Shown: piece after piece, positions 37,279 through 46,494 of the stretch
Layout: each line of letters starts with the position of its first letter
Position numbering within the stretch: position 1 is the stretch's first letter
From: an uncultured bacterium
Lineage (GTDB): Bacteria > Bacillota_I > Bacilli_A > RF39 > UBA660
DNA length: 64,000 nt
Assembly: GCA_946560065.1 (NCBI GenBank)
Contig: CAMNUE010000001.1
Coordinates: forward strand, 250,805 to 314,804
Reading direction: 5' to 3'
Translations under genes and position numbers: made by a program
The notes under the pieces: generated by a model
Seen by the model: only the letters and a program-made list of their open reading frames with translations
Databases searched by the model: none
Told to the model about the DNA's origin: nothing

Positions 37279-38046
37279 ATGAAAATAAAAAATGATGACT
37301 TATATCCTGATATCTATGGATTATACTTATATTTTTTAGATAAAGGTCATACAAAAGGACTCACTTATTCTGATCTAAAAGCTTTAAAAAGACTAGAACA
37401 AGATATTAGCGACAGATTAATTATCAGTGATAATAAATGGTTTGATTTATATAACAAAATATCTAGTTTAAAACAGGAAATGTACCAAAGTGGGATTTTT
37501 CATAAATATCGTTATGAAGGAATAAATTATTTAAAAGAAAACACATATATACTGCCACTTGTACTTGCAAATGATGATTCAGATAAAATAAAAATGTACT
37601 CTGATGCTAGTTATTACTTTTCATGCCAATTTCACAATGAAAGAACGCCATCTATGGGGGTATCAGATGATAAAAACTTCTTTTATTGTTTTGGTTGTGG
37701 TCAATCAGGAGATGCTATCCGTTATCTTAAGTCATATGAAAATCTAAATTTCAAAGAAGCTATAGAATTACTCTCAACCATATATTTAATAGATCCAGAA
37801 ATGAAAAATAATAACTCCCAAGAACAGGCAAAAAAATACCAAGAAACAATTATAGGGCCTAGATATCAAGAACTTCTCGAGATAGGAAAAAAACGTCTAG
37901 AAAGACGTAATCAAAATGAAGTGGCCTATCAAAGTGTTGAAGACTTTTATCAAAAACGTTATTCTATGATTGAGAGAGTAAAAGCAAAAGAATATGATCA
38001 AAATTTTACAGTAAAAAAACTTACTAAGAGAATGTACTTAGATTAA
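37279..38046 (+). CDS. Standalone CHC2-type zinc-finger protein
   Basis: A 255-aa protein. Residues 113-165 match the DnaG-type zinc-binding domain: Cys116 and His119 (SCQFHNERTPSM), Cys137 and Cys140 (FYCFGCGQSGDAI), then a helix resembling primase (LNFKEAIELLS). No TOPRIM/RNA-polymerase domain follows; the remainder is helical and basic. It may bind single-stranded DNA or regulate a primase, or be a remnant of element replication genes. The ribosome site is AGGAGG. Confidence 0.75.
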   Translation: MKIKNDDLYPDIYGLYLYFLDKGHTKGLTYSDLKALKRLEQDISDRLIISDNKWFDLYNKISSLKQEMYQSGIFHKYRYEGINYLKENTYILPLVLANDDSDKIKMYSDASYYFSCQFHNERTPSMGVSDDKNFFYCFGCGQSGDAIRYLKSYENLNFKEAIELLSTIYLIDPEMKNNNSQEQAKKYQETIIGPRYQELLEIGKKRLERRNQNEVAYQSVEDFYQKRYSMIERVKAKEYDQNFTVKKLTKRMYLD

Positions 38047-38061
38047 AAGAAGATAATTACT

Positions 38062-38742
38062 GTGTATAATAACTTATTTTGGAAACATCTCTCAAAAGAT
38101 AAAAATAAATTAGAAATATTTAAAAAAGGTCTCAAAACAGGACAAATTCAACCGTTCGATATAAACGTACTATCCCGCCTAAGAAGGCTATATTATTCTT
38201 GTTATTCTGCACTTATTTATCTATATGGAGAAGAAACAAATTTTGAAACTATTGGTAATAAAATTGAACTGTTATCATTAGTCTTTGAAAAAGAAGATTA
38301 TACAATAGTTCATGCTGACACTGATTCTACTAGAGAAATTCCTTTTTACCTTTATAAACATAAACATCTAGATAATAATTCTTATATGGAAGTCAAAAGA
38401 GGAAATAAAACTTATGTTTATGACACATTTTCTATGTTACGATTCGCTAAAGAAATCTATGAACAATTAGAACATCCGAAAATTCTTAGAAAGGTTTCTA
38501 AGAAAAAAATTTTATCACGCCCTGCACGTCTTTGTGATAGAAAGTCATACGATTCTCCTCATGACGATTGGCTAGCAATTGGAATGATTCCGCACTTAGA
38601 AAAAAATCTAAAAAATAGTCCCTACAAAAATATTCTGAAAAAAGAACTGCTTAGATATAAAAAAGAACTAGATTATGAAAGCATACTGCAAAATTGGTGG
38701 AAAGAAGAATCAAAAATTTTTGGTAAAGCAAAAAGAAAGTAA
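38062..38742 (+). CDS. Hypothetical basic protein
   Basis: A 226-aa soluble, Lys- and Tyr-rich protein. GTG 38062 follows the CHC2 gene by 15 nt with a weak site, so it is probably coupled. The segment RPARLCDRKSYDSPHDDWLA is the most distinctive. No recognised domain. The stop lies in a bidirectional terminator. Confidence 0.6.
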   Translation: MYNNLFWKHLSKDKNKLEIFKKGLKTGQIQPFDINVLSRLRRLYYSCYSALIYLYGEETNFETIGNKIELLSLVFEKEDYTIVHADTDSTREIPFYLYKHKHLDNNSYMEVKRGNKTYVYDTFSMLRFAKEIYEQLEHPKILRKVSKKKILSRPARLCDRKSYDSPHDDWLAIGMIPHLEKNLKNSPYKNILKKELLRYKKELDYESILQNWWKEESKIFGKAKRK

Positions 38743-38760
38743 TAAAATACTTTCTTTATT
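38732..38760. terminator. Bidirectional terminator between convergent genes
   Basis: AAAGAAAGTA (38732-38741) pairs with TACTTTCTTT (38748-38757), with A/T runs on both sides. Confidence 0.8.
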
Positions 38761-41700
38761 TTTTTAATATTAAAATTTGATTATCAGAAGAATCACCTTC
38801 ATATCCACCGACTAATTTTCCGTCAATTTCATAACCATATGCTGAATAATTTATAGGAATACAAGGTGAGACTTCTTCATGATTTTCCTCAAGTAGATAG
38901 TCCTCAATAACATTCCTTTTTCTACCAATTGTTACATATGTAATTGGTTTATCTGGATAATTGTTATTATACTTTTCAATAAAAGCTTTTGTTCCTTCAA
39001 TAAATGTTTGATAAATCTTTTCAACTGGAATAATATTTCGAGCTAACATATTCATCTCCATAGTATTAAAAACAGCATACCCTGCTTCTTTATTAACAAA
39101 TAGAGTAGCCTTCGCAATTATTTTTCCAAATCCGTTTCTAATAACTAAGTTCTGACAGCAATCAAGAATCATACTAGCACGCATAATACCAGCTCCAGCA
39201 CCATTCAAATGAGCGCAACAATTACAATACTTTCCAAGAATCATGTTCTCAACTGATTGCTTAGGAAGCCATTCATAAGATAATTCTATATTGGCAGATC
39301 CTTTTAAATCATTATTAGAATCATTATCATAATATATATTTCCTTCTTCATCATGATATGTCTTTGTAAAAATATTTCTCGGAGCCTTCAATGATTCATG
39401 AAGAATCAATTTAGCCTTCTTTAATAAACTATTAGTTGGAGTGAAATACTTTCCTAAAAGTTCTACTAAATCTTTGTCATCATCATCGAAGTCCAAATCA
39501 TTAAGTTCCATTAAAAAATAATTTTTACACTTATCGATAGTAACGTTTAAATGCCTCTGTTCACCACTATCAGCCATCGAACACTCTGAAATATTTCTAA
39601 AGGAATTATAGACCCTTGAGATAAAACCAGAGGCTGCTTTCTCTATACTAATTAGTTCTTTATAATTTTCAATAAAAAACAAAATAAACTCTTCATCCAA
39701 TTCTTCTCTAGGATGCATATCACAGAAAACTCTATGTATGTCATCTCCAACAATTCTATTTTCATTGTTTGTTCTATCAGGCAATACTTCACAAAATAAC
39801 TTTTCAGTAAGGAAATTACACACTCTTTGACAAAGTCTATCATTATCAGAAAAAATACCTAATGCCAATGAAAGTTTAAATAAATCATTTAAATTATTTC
39901 CTTGATAATCACCAGTTTCATTGACTAGACTAGCTTTAATTAATCTCTTAATATTAGAATTATAACATTTTACAAGATATTCCTGATTTTCATAATTTGT
40001 GTCTAGAAAAAACTTTGCATTATATAGAAACCTATCATATCTTTGATATTGCTCTAATAAATTGCAGTATCTAACTAATTTAGGAATATTATTAAATAGT
40101 TTAGTAATTTCATTATCATCATACTCCTCATCTTCAGTGTTTTCTCTAACAGTAAAAGCTTTAGAAAATCTAAAAAATCTATCTAGAGAAGGAGACATAT
40201 TTTTAATTATCAACTCTAAATCATTCTTTTTAACATTTTGCATTAAAACGCCATTAAATAAAGTTTCATCTTTAACATCATTAGCATCTAACATCTCTCG
40301 AATTGCTCTATAGTGTTTTCCTTCTGCAATTTCTTGTACAAAATCAATATCTGTTATAAATCTTTCAAAAATCCCACTGAGTTTTTTATTAAACAAAATG
40401 CTTTGCATTAATGAACTACAATCAGCATTAATAGACAATAAGTTATATAAGTAATCTACAAATATATCAGGTTTATCTTCAAGTAAATGTGAAGTAGAAG
40501 ATACCTCTCTAATTTCATCTTTTGACACCTTTACTGCATCATAATCATCAATTGACACATAATATGTTCCATCCGCAAGTGAGAAAATTCTAATATTGTC
40601 TTTATCAAAATACCTTTTATAAAAATCCTCAGAAGTCTTAGTCTCCAACATATTAAATTTCCTTGCCTTCATTTTCATAGAATCAAAAAAATTAATAGTA
40701 GTCTCAGGATAAAAAGTATTGGGCATAATCATTCTTATATCTTCTGGAATCCTTAATTCCTTTAACTTTCTTGATTTTTTAAAAACATTACTACCAATAT
40801 GCTGTAATGAAGAGGGGAGACTAACTTCAATTGCATTCATAAAAATATCGCTCATATCATCTGTTAAAGTAGTAATTCCTTCATCAATTGTAATTTTATT
40901 AAAAGGAATATGGGCCTCCTCCAATATACTCTTATGTACATTAAACAATAATGTTTTACCATACGGAGTATGAAATATATTTGCCTCTTTTAATTTATTA
41001 CAATTAAGAAAAGTCTTTGGACCTATACTTTCTATTTCAGAAGGAATATAAATTCTTTTTAAATATTTAGCCCCCGCAAAAGAATAATTAGATAAATTAT
41101 AAACTAATGAATGATACATAGTTTCATCATCTATTATATTTAAATAATATCCGACAACAAATTCTTCGTTCTTTGAATTGATTGCATATTGTAATAAAAC
41201 TCCATCATTTTTATCAATTAAAGCAATGCCTTCATCACTCATATATTTAGGATTTCGAGAATCAACAGTAATCTCTTTTAAAGAAGTCATTAAACTAAAG
41301 GCAGCAGTTTCAATATTATCTAGTGACTTAGGTATAAAAAGTTTTTCTATTTTATTGCAACCACATAAAGCCATAACTCCAATACTTTTAACATTCTTTG
41401 GCAAAAGAAAATCTTTAAGTCGTCGACAATTATACAAAGCAAAATCATCAATATATTCAATTTTATCATGGATGTTAACTTGTTTTAAATTTCGACAGTA
41501 AGAAAACATTCCACGAGAAAGATAAGTAAGATATTCTGGAATTGTAATCCCTTCTAAAGAAGTACAATTAGCAAAAACATCACTACCAATAAGCTTTAAG
41601 TTTTTAGGCAAATTTACCTTTTTTAATTTAGAACAACCCATAAAAGCACTATCACCAATAAAGACTACTGAATCGGGAATAATTACTTCTTCGACATCTT

Positions 41701-41776
41701 TATAATTCATGAACTCGCCATTTTCTATCCTAGTAGTTCCCTCTGGAATGACAAGACATTTACAATTTTTATCCAT
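38756..41776 (-). CDS. Giant cytoplasmic LRR protein 1 with conserved C-terminal module
   Basis: A 1006-aa protein without a signal peptide or membrane helix. Residues 1-360 are BspA-type leucine-rich repeats of about 23 residues (VEEVIIPDSVVFIGDSAFMG, CSKLKKVNLPKNLKLIGSD). Residues 380-1006 match the C-terminal part of the neighbour at 41792-45610: FSLADGTYYV, NRIVGDDIHRVF, SGFISRVYNSFRNIS and RNIFTK. They share a Cys/Gly motif near residue 850 (LGKYCNCCAHLNGAGAGIMR), then CCQNLVIRNGFGKIIAKATL. The end looks like a GNAT-type strand order, a weak inference. It lies 15 nt downstream of LRR protein 2 in one operon, next to the MoxR/vWA operon. Confidence 0.85.
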   Translation of the reverse strand: MDKNCKCLVIPEGTTRIENGEFMNYKDVEEVIIPDSVVFIGDSAFMGCSKLKKVNLPKNLKLIGSDVFANCTSLEGITIPEYLTYLSRGMFSYCRNLKQVNIHDKIEYIDDFALYNCRRLKDFLLPKNVKSIGVMALCGCNKIEKLFIPKSLDNIETAAFSLMTSLKEITVDSRNPKYMSDEGIALIDKNDGVLLQYAINSKNEEFVVGYYLNIIDDETMYHSLVYNLSNYSFAGAKYLKRIYIPSEIESIGPKTFLNCNKLKEANIFHTPYGKTLLFNVHKSILEEAHIPFNKITIDEGITTLTDDMSDIFMNAIEVSLPSSLQHIGSNVFKKSRKLKELRIPEDIRMIMPNTFYPETTINFFDSMKMKARKFNMLETKTSEDFYKRYFDKDNIRIFSLADGTYYVSIDDYDAVKVSKDEIREVSSTSHLLEDKPDIFVDYLYNLLSINADCSSLMQSILFNKKLSGIFERFITDIDFVQEIAEGKHYRAIREMLDANDVKDETLFNGVLMQNVKKNDLELIIKNMSPSLDRFFRFSKAFTVRENTEDEEYDDNEITKLFNNIPKLVRYCNLLEQYQRYDRFLYNAKFFLDTNYENQEYLVKCYNSNIKRLIKASLVNETGDYQGNNLNDLFKLSLALGIFSDNDRLCQRVCNFLTEKLFCEVLPDRTNNENRIVGDDIHRVFCDMHPREELDEEFILFFIENYKELISIEKAASGFISRVYNSFRNISECSMADSGEQRHLNVTIDKCKNYFLMELNDLDFDDDDKDLVELLGKYFTPTNSLLKKAKLILHESLKAPRNIFTKTYHDEEGNIYYDNDSNNDLKGSANIELSYEWLPKQSVENMILGKYCNCCAHLNGAGAGIMRASMILDCCQNLVIRNGFGKIIAKATLFVNKEAGYAVFNTMEMNMLARNIIPVEKIYQTFIEGTKAFIEKYNNNYPDKPITYVTIGRKRNVIEDYLLEENHEEVSPCIPINYSAYGYEIDGKLVGGYEGDSSDNQILILKK

Positions 41777-41791
41777 AATGATTTTACCTTT

Positions 41792-44700
41792 CTATTTTCT
41801 TAGTACTAATCTTTGCGATTCATGACAATCTCCTTGATAATGACCACCACCTCTATCTTTAATCCAGTAATCACCATAAGAAATACAATTTCTAACTTCA
41901 TGCATTGGATGTTTTATATCATCAAAGTAATCGGAAATGACATTTCTCTTTGCTCCAATTAAAATCTCAGCAATTGGAATTTCATTATTCTTGTTGTATG
42001 CATTAAGAAATGCTTTTGCCCCGCGAATTACAGCCTCATAAATATTAGCACAGTCTTCGCTACTACGTTGTTTAAGAGTAACCTCAACGTTATTGAAAAT
42101 AGCATAACCCTCTTTTCTATTAACATATAAAGTTGCCTTCGCAATAATTTTGCCAAAAGAATTTCTAATAACTAAATTCTGACAACAATCAAGAATTATA
42201 CTAGCGCGCATAATTCCAGCACCAGCACCATTTAGATGCGCACAACAACTACAATATTTACCTAAAACAAAATTATCATATTCTTGCTTTGGCAACCATT
42301 CATAAGAAAAATCATGTCTAATTGGCTCTCTCAAATCATTTGCAGGACTGTAATCATAAATAGGGTTGCCGTCTTCATCATACTCAACTTTAGTAAAAAT
42401 ATTTCTAGGAGCCATTAATGCTTCTTTATAAATAGTTTTTGCAAGCTGCCAAACTTTATTGTCATCAAACCAGTTACCAATAACTTTAGCAAATTCATTT
42501 TCATCAGGTCCAACATTATCAAATTTAATTTCATTCAAATAGTTATAACATTTATCCATAGTAACTTTTAATTTTCTTTGATGACCTTTGTCAGAAGTAG
42601 AAGTATCTGATATTTGCCTAAAATTAGTATATACTCTCTGAATAAAACCAGATTTTCCTGTTTCTTCTTCTATCATTCTCTTATAATTGGCCATAAAGAA
42701 TTCTACAAATTCAGCATCAAATTCTTCCCTAACTTCAGGAAAATCAAAAATTCTATGAACATCATCTCCAACAATTCTATATGGATTATCATTACCATTA
42801 GGAAGTGATTTTAGAAATAACTTTTCCGTAATAAAAGTACTAGCTCTTTGTCTTATTACCGGATCATCTTCAAAGCATCCCATAATCTTTAATAGTTTTA
42901 ATAAATCTCCTAAGTTTTCTTTAGCAGTTGAATCATCATCTAATATTTTACTTTTCTTAACTAGTCTCTTCATATTAGCATCGTAATATTTAAAGAAAGA
43001 TTCAATAAGTGAATCAGCAGCACTTGCAATAAATGTCTTGTTAAACAAGAACCCATCATTTAAAGAATATTTATCCATATATTTAATAAATTCTTCTAAT
43101 ATATTATTCTCTAAAATATCTTCAACAGCTATCGGTTTCTTTTCAACAGATGCATCTTCTTTAATATCTAAAAATCCACCCTCAACAAGACTTCTTTTAA
43201 GTAATTCTTCATAATTAATAAGTAATTTTTCTAAGTTTTCAACATTATAAAATGCCATTAAAATTTTATTACAAAATAATGGATTCGTAATATTATATTT
43301 TCTAAGTAATTCTATATATTCAACACATTTTAGAAAATTATTCTTTTCAAGTAATTTCAAAGTAGTGTAATCTTTCTGCTCTAAAAGCCCAGATTTTTCA
43401 AGAATTTCTAACGCAAATTCATCTTCCTTTTTGATATGTTCAAAAAAGACTTTTCTATTTTCTAAACTCATATGAGCCATTAAAATCCCGTCTAAGAATT
43501 GTTTGATAACTAAATCATACTTAAATAAGTCATCCATAAAGTCAAGATAAAGAACTGGGTTTGTTTCAATTTCTTCTGAATGAGTGCAACTTCTTTTTAT
43601 ATCATTTTGTGTCAATTTAGTAACTTTATCTCCTTGTTCAAGATAATAAGTTCCATCACTAAGAGTATAAAGTCTACAATTTTCTACATACTCATTATTT
43701 GTTTCTAAACTTATAAAATTATCAAACATAAGACCATTGTCAAATTTAATCCTAGTTCCTTCAGGAATAGAATCCCTGTAAATAGTAGATATACTTCTAG
43801 GAACTTCTAGTTTCTCTATATTACAATTACTGAGTGCTCCAGTAGCAATAGAATATATTCCTTTTTTAGGAAATATAATTTTCTTCACTTTTTTAAAATA
43901 AGACAAAGCATCATTATTAAGATAAGCAGGTTCTTCTTCATTTTCTAAGAATTCTATTGTTTCAAAATCAAATGTCAGCTTGTCTTTGGTATTGCCTTCA
44001 GAATAATATCTCCCATGAGATCTAGCATTCAAATATATTGAAGTTCCAAAAGTAATAGGAGCAATGTTTAATTTTTTTAATCTTTCACACTCAGCAAAAG
44101 CATTAGACTCAATGTTATTAGTACAACCACAAATAGTAAGTTCTTCTAAATTTTTAGCTCCCGCAAAAGCGCCTCTTCCAATACCATCAATAGGTCTAAC
44201 AATACTTCTACCTAAAGCATCAATTTCTAAATTATAATCTTTTAAGGAATAACTCTTATCTTTTAAACCATTAGCATATAACATTAATTTTTGATAAATC
44301 GTATGAATTAATATTTTATTATCAGGAGTCATTAAATATTTATTACCATTTTCAACTTCAATTCTCTCTAAAGAATCCATAGAAGCAAAAGCAAAATCAC
44401 CAAAACTACCCAAACTAGCTGGAATCACTAATTTCTTAACATTATCACAGTATTTAAAAGCTTCTTTCGCAATGTACTCACAAGAACCAATAAAGTTCAA
44501 ATCTTCTAAAACTGTGCAGTCATAAAAAGCTCTAGATTCAACTCTTTTAATAGGACACTTATTTATTACTTTTCTAAGACTTTTACAATGACTAAAAGCT
44601 TCTGCTCCAATGGAACCATCTAAAAGCCTAGAAATAGTAAACTCTTCCAAACTCTTACAACCAGAAAAAGCAAATGCATTGATACTTTCAATTTTCTCTT

Positions 44701-45610
44701 GATTATTTATTGTTCTAAGATTAGAACAGCCTCTAAAGCAAGCCATAGGTATAACACTATCAGTAACTGTAATTGATTCTATACCAGTACAATTTTCAAA
44801 CATTCTTCTAGCATACTTTTTTACAAAGGAAGGAATTCTCTGAAGAGACTTACAATTTCTAAAGCATCTATCTCCACATTTAATTTCTCTACCAAATAAA
44901 GAAGAAATATCCTTAAGATTAATACAACCATCAAAAGCTCCAGTAGCTAAGCTAGCAATGTTATCATTTAATACTACTTTTTCTAAACTACGACAATTTC
45001 TAAAAGCATCAACACCTAATTCCACAATCTGAGTAGGGTATTTACTTAAACTATAGCAATTTTCAAAAACTTTATCTCCTAATTTATTAATCTTAGAATC
45101 AAGAACAATATCTAAATTGTGACAACCTTTAAATATTTCATCCGGTAAACTAGTCACACCATTAGGGAGAATAATTCTTTTTAACTTTTTACAATTCAAA
45201 AATAGTTGAGGACTAAGTTTCTTTAAAGAATTAGGAAGAACAACTTCTTCTAGATTTTCACATCCGGCAAAAGCTCCCCAATCGATTTTTTCACATCCCT
45301 CAGGTATAACTAAACGTTTTAATCTTTTACAATTCGCAAAAGCTCTATGACCAATAACCTTAAGTGTATCTGGTAATATTATTTCCTCAATGCTTTCACA
45401 TCCACTAAAAGCACCATTTTTTATAGTTATTAAATTTTCTGGTAAAATAACTTTTTTCAATTTCTTACATTTACCAAATGCTCTTTCTCCAATAATTTCA
45501 ACATTATCAGTAATCTTAATATTAATTAAATCTTCCTTCTCAAAATATTCGTAATCAAGAGCCGAACTGATGATAAAATCAGAAGGATCTATATTAGTAT
45601 TATTATTCAT
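41792..45610 (-). CDS. Giant cytoplasmic LRR protein 2 with conserved C-terminal module
   Basis: A 1272-aa protein without a signal peptide. Residues 30-640 hold many BspA-type LRR units (VILPENLITIKNGAFSGCES and similar, often with Cys at the same place). Residues 655-1272 are the module shared with LRR protein 1: YTLSDGTYYLEQG, YRIVGDDVHRIF, SGFIQRVYTNFRQIS, LGKYCSCCAHLNGAGAGIMR, then NLVIRNSFGKIIAKATLYVN, and a closing QGDCHESQRLVLRK. ATG at 45610 is set by GGGAGG (complement of 45618-45623). A good promoter lies on the minus strand. LRRs of this type are usually on the cell surface, so a cytoplasmic form suggests an internal sensor. Confidence 0.85.
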   Translation of the reverse strand: MNNNTNIDPSDFIISSALDYEYFEKEDLINIKITDNVEIIGERAFGKCKKLKKVILPENLITIKNGAFSGCESIEEIILPDTLKVIGHRAFANCKRLKRLVIPEGCEKIDWGAFAGCENLEEVVLPNSLKKLSPQLFLNCKKLKRIILPNGVTSLPDEIFKGCHNLDIVLDSKINKLGDKVFENCYSLSKYPTQIVELGVDAFRNCRSLEKVVLNDNIASLATGAFDGCINLKDISSLFGREIKCGDRCFRNCKSLQRIPSFVKKYARRMFENCTGIESITVTDSVIPMACFRGCSNLRTINNQEKIESINAFAFSGCKSLEEFTISRLLDGSIGAEAFSHCKSLRKVINKCPIKRVESRAFYDCTVLEDLNFIGSCEYIAKEAFKYCDNVKKLVIPASLGSFGDFAFASMDSLERIEVENGNKYLMTPDNKILIHTIYQKLMLYANGLKDKSYSLKDYNLEIDALGRSIVRPIDGIGRGAFAGAKNLEELTICGCTNNIESNAFAECERLKKLNIAPITFGTSIYLNARSHGRYYSEGNTKDKLTFDFETIEFLENEEEPAYLNNDALSYFKKVKKIIFPKKGIYSIATGALSNCNIEKLEVPRSISTIYRDSIPEGTRIKFDNGLMFDNFISLETNNEYVENCRLYTLSDGTYYLEQGDKVTKLTQNDIKRSCTHSEEIETNPVLYLDFMDDLFKYDLVIKQFLDGILMAHMSLENRKVFFEHIKKEDEFALEILEKSGLLEQKDYTTLKLLEKNNFLKCVEYIELLRKYNITNPLFCNKILMAFYNVENLEKLLINYEELLKRSLVEGGFLDIKEDASVEKKPIAVEDILENNILEEFIKYMDKYSLNDGFLFNKTFIASAADSLIESFFKYYDANMKRLVKKSKILDDDSTAKENLGDLLKLLKIMGCFEDDPVIRQRASTFITEKLFLKSLPNGNDNPYRIVGDDVHRIFDFPEVREEFDAEFVEFFMANYKRMIEEETGKSGFIQRVYTNFRQISDTSTSDKGHQRKLKVTMDKCYNYLNEIKFDNVGPDENEFAKVIGNWFDDNKVWQLAKTIYKEALMAPRNIFTKVEYDEDGNPIYDYSPANDLREPIRHDFSYEWLPKQEYDNFVLGKYCSCCAHLNGAGAGIMRASIILDCCQNLVIRNSFGKIIAKATLYVNRKEGYAIFNNVEVTLKQRSSEDCANIYEAVIRGAKAFLNAYNKNNEIPIAEILIGAKRNVISDYFDDIKHPMHEVRNCISYGDYWIKDRGGGHYQGDCHESQRLVLRK

Positions 45611-45638
45611 GAAATAGCCTCCCACTTAATAGTTTCAT

Positions 45639-45667
45639 ATTATAATCATTTACAAGTAATTATGCAA
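45639..45667 (-). promoter_or_regulatory. Promoter of the LRR operon
   Basis: On the minus strand: TTGCAT (complement of 45662-45667), a 17-bp spacer and TATAAT (complement of 45639-45644). Confidence 0.65.
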
Positions 45668-45687
45668 TAAAATAGTTTTCAAATTTA

Positions 45688-45716
45688 TTGCTAAAAAAAA
45701 TAAATAATGGTAGTAT
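45688..45716 (+). promoter_or_regulatory. Promoter of the vWA-MoxR operon
   Basis: TTGCTA (45688-45693), a 17-bp spacer and TAGTAT (45711-45716). It is divergent from the LRR promoter in the 129-bp region 45611-45739, so a shared regulator could act on both. Confidence 0.55.
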
Positions 45717-45739
45717 AGAGAATTACTGGAGGAGAGGTT

Positions 45740-46489
45740 ATGAAGATTAAACCAAAAATAGAAAATCCAATTACTTTGAAAATAAAAAAGAACAAATCTG
45801 TAGTCTTAGCAGATGGCACTTCACCTAAAGAGTATTCATTAATTCCAGGAGTGATGTTTAAAGAAGGGCATTATGGTATTGTTATGATAATTGATCATAA
45901 TAATAACCAAGAAGAATATGTTTATCCAACTCAATGCGATATCGAAATGCTTGGTATTGAAGGAAATAAATTAAAAATCTATGAAAAATATAAAAAAAAG
46001 CCTTGGATTTTTAATAAATCAACAGGTGTTCTAGAACATGATACCCAGGATGATTTTACTTTAGAAGGATTAGCTGAACTGGTCGAGACTAGTATTGAAG
46101 AAGATAATGAAACAGGGGAAGCAGTAATTAAAAATCCTGTGACAATAGAAATTTCTGAAAATAATCCTCAAGATTCTAGAATAATAGTTGACAATAATCA
46201 AGATAAAAAATATCCATTATATCCAGGTGTTATGCTAGGAAAAGGACGTTATGGTTTTGTAATGAGAGTAGCAACTGCAAAAGGTATAGAAGAAAGGACA
46301 TATGGGACAGAAGGTAGCATTGAAGCAGTCGGAAAAGACAAAGAGCAAGATCCAGCACTAAAAATTTTCGAAGCAGGTAAATATCATCCATGGCGCTTTG
46401 ATGATGAGGGGAATTTAGTAGATAAAGCATGCATTTATAAAAATCCTAGAAAGGACAAAACACTTGTTTTAGAAAAAAGGAATATTTAA
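45740..46489 (+). CDS. Two-repeat protein opening the vWA-MoxR operon
   Basis: A 249-aa soluble protein made of two copies of a domain of about 100 residues. Copy 1 (about 9-105) has NPITLKIKKN, EYSLIPGVMFKEGHYGIVM and PWIFNKSTGVLEHD. Copy 2 (about 130-240) has NPVTIEISEN, KYPLYPGVMLGKGRYGFVM and PWRFDDEGNLVDKA. It is beta-rich. An acidic linker joins the copies. No family is recognised. AGGAG precedes ATG 45740. The next gene begins 5 nt after its stop, so it is part of the operon and may bind the vWA or LRR partner. Confidence 0.75.
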   Translation: MKIKPKIENPITLKIKKNKSVVLADGTSPKEYSLIPGVMFKEGHYGIVMIIDHNNNQEEYVYPTQCDIEMLGIEGNKLKIYEKYKKKPWIFNKSTGVLEHDTQDDFTLEGLAELVETSIEEDNETGEAVIKNPVTIEISENNPQDSRIIVDNNQDKKYPLYPGVMLGKGRYGFVMRVATAKGIEERTYGTEGSIEAVGKDKEQDPALKIFEAGKYHPWRFDDEGNLVDKACIYKNPRKDKTLVLEKRNI

Positions 46490-46494
46490 TAAAA

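Noticed and set aside
40062-41501. Open frames on the plus strand opposite the LRR genes
   Set aside because: They mirror the repeat periodicity of the LRR genes, lack ribosome sites and encode low-quality hydrophobic peptides.
38756-45610. LRR genes as surface BspA-type adhesins
   Set aside because: Neither protein has a signal peptide, membrane anchor or sorting motif, and both are rich in Cys, which argues for a cytoplasmic location.
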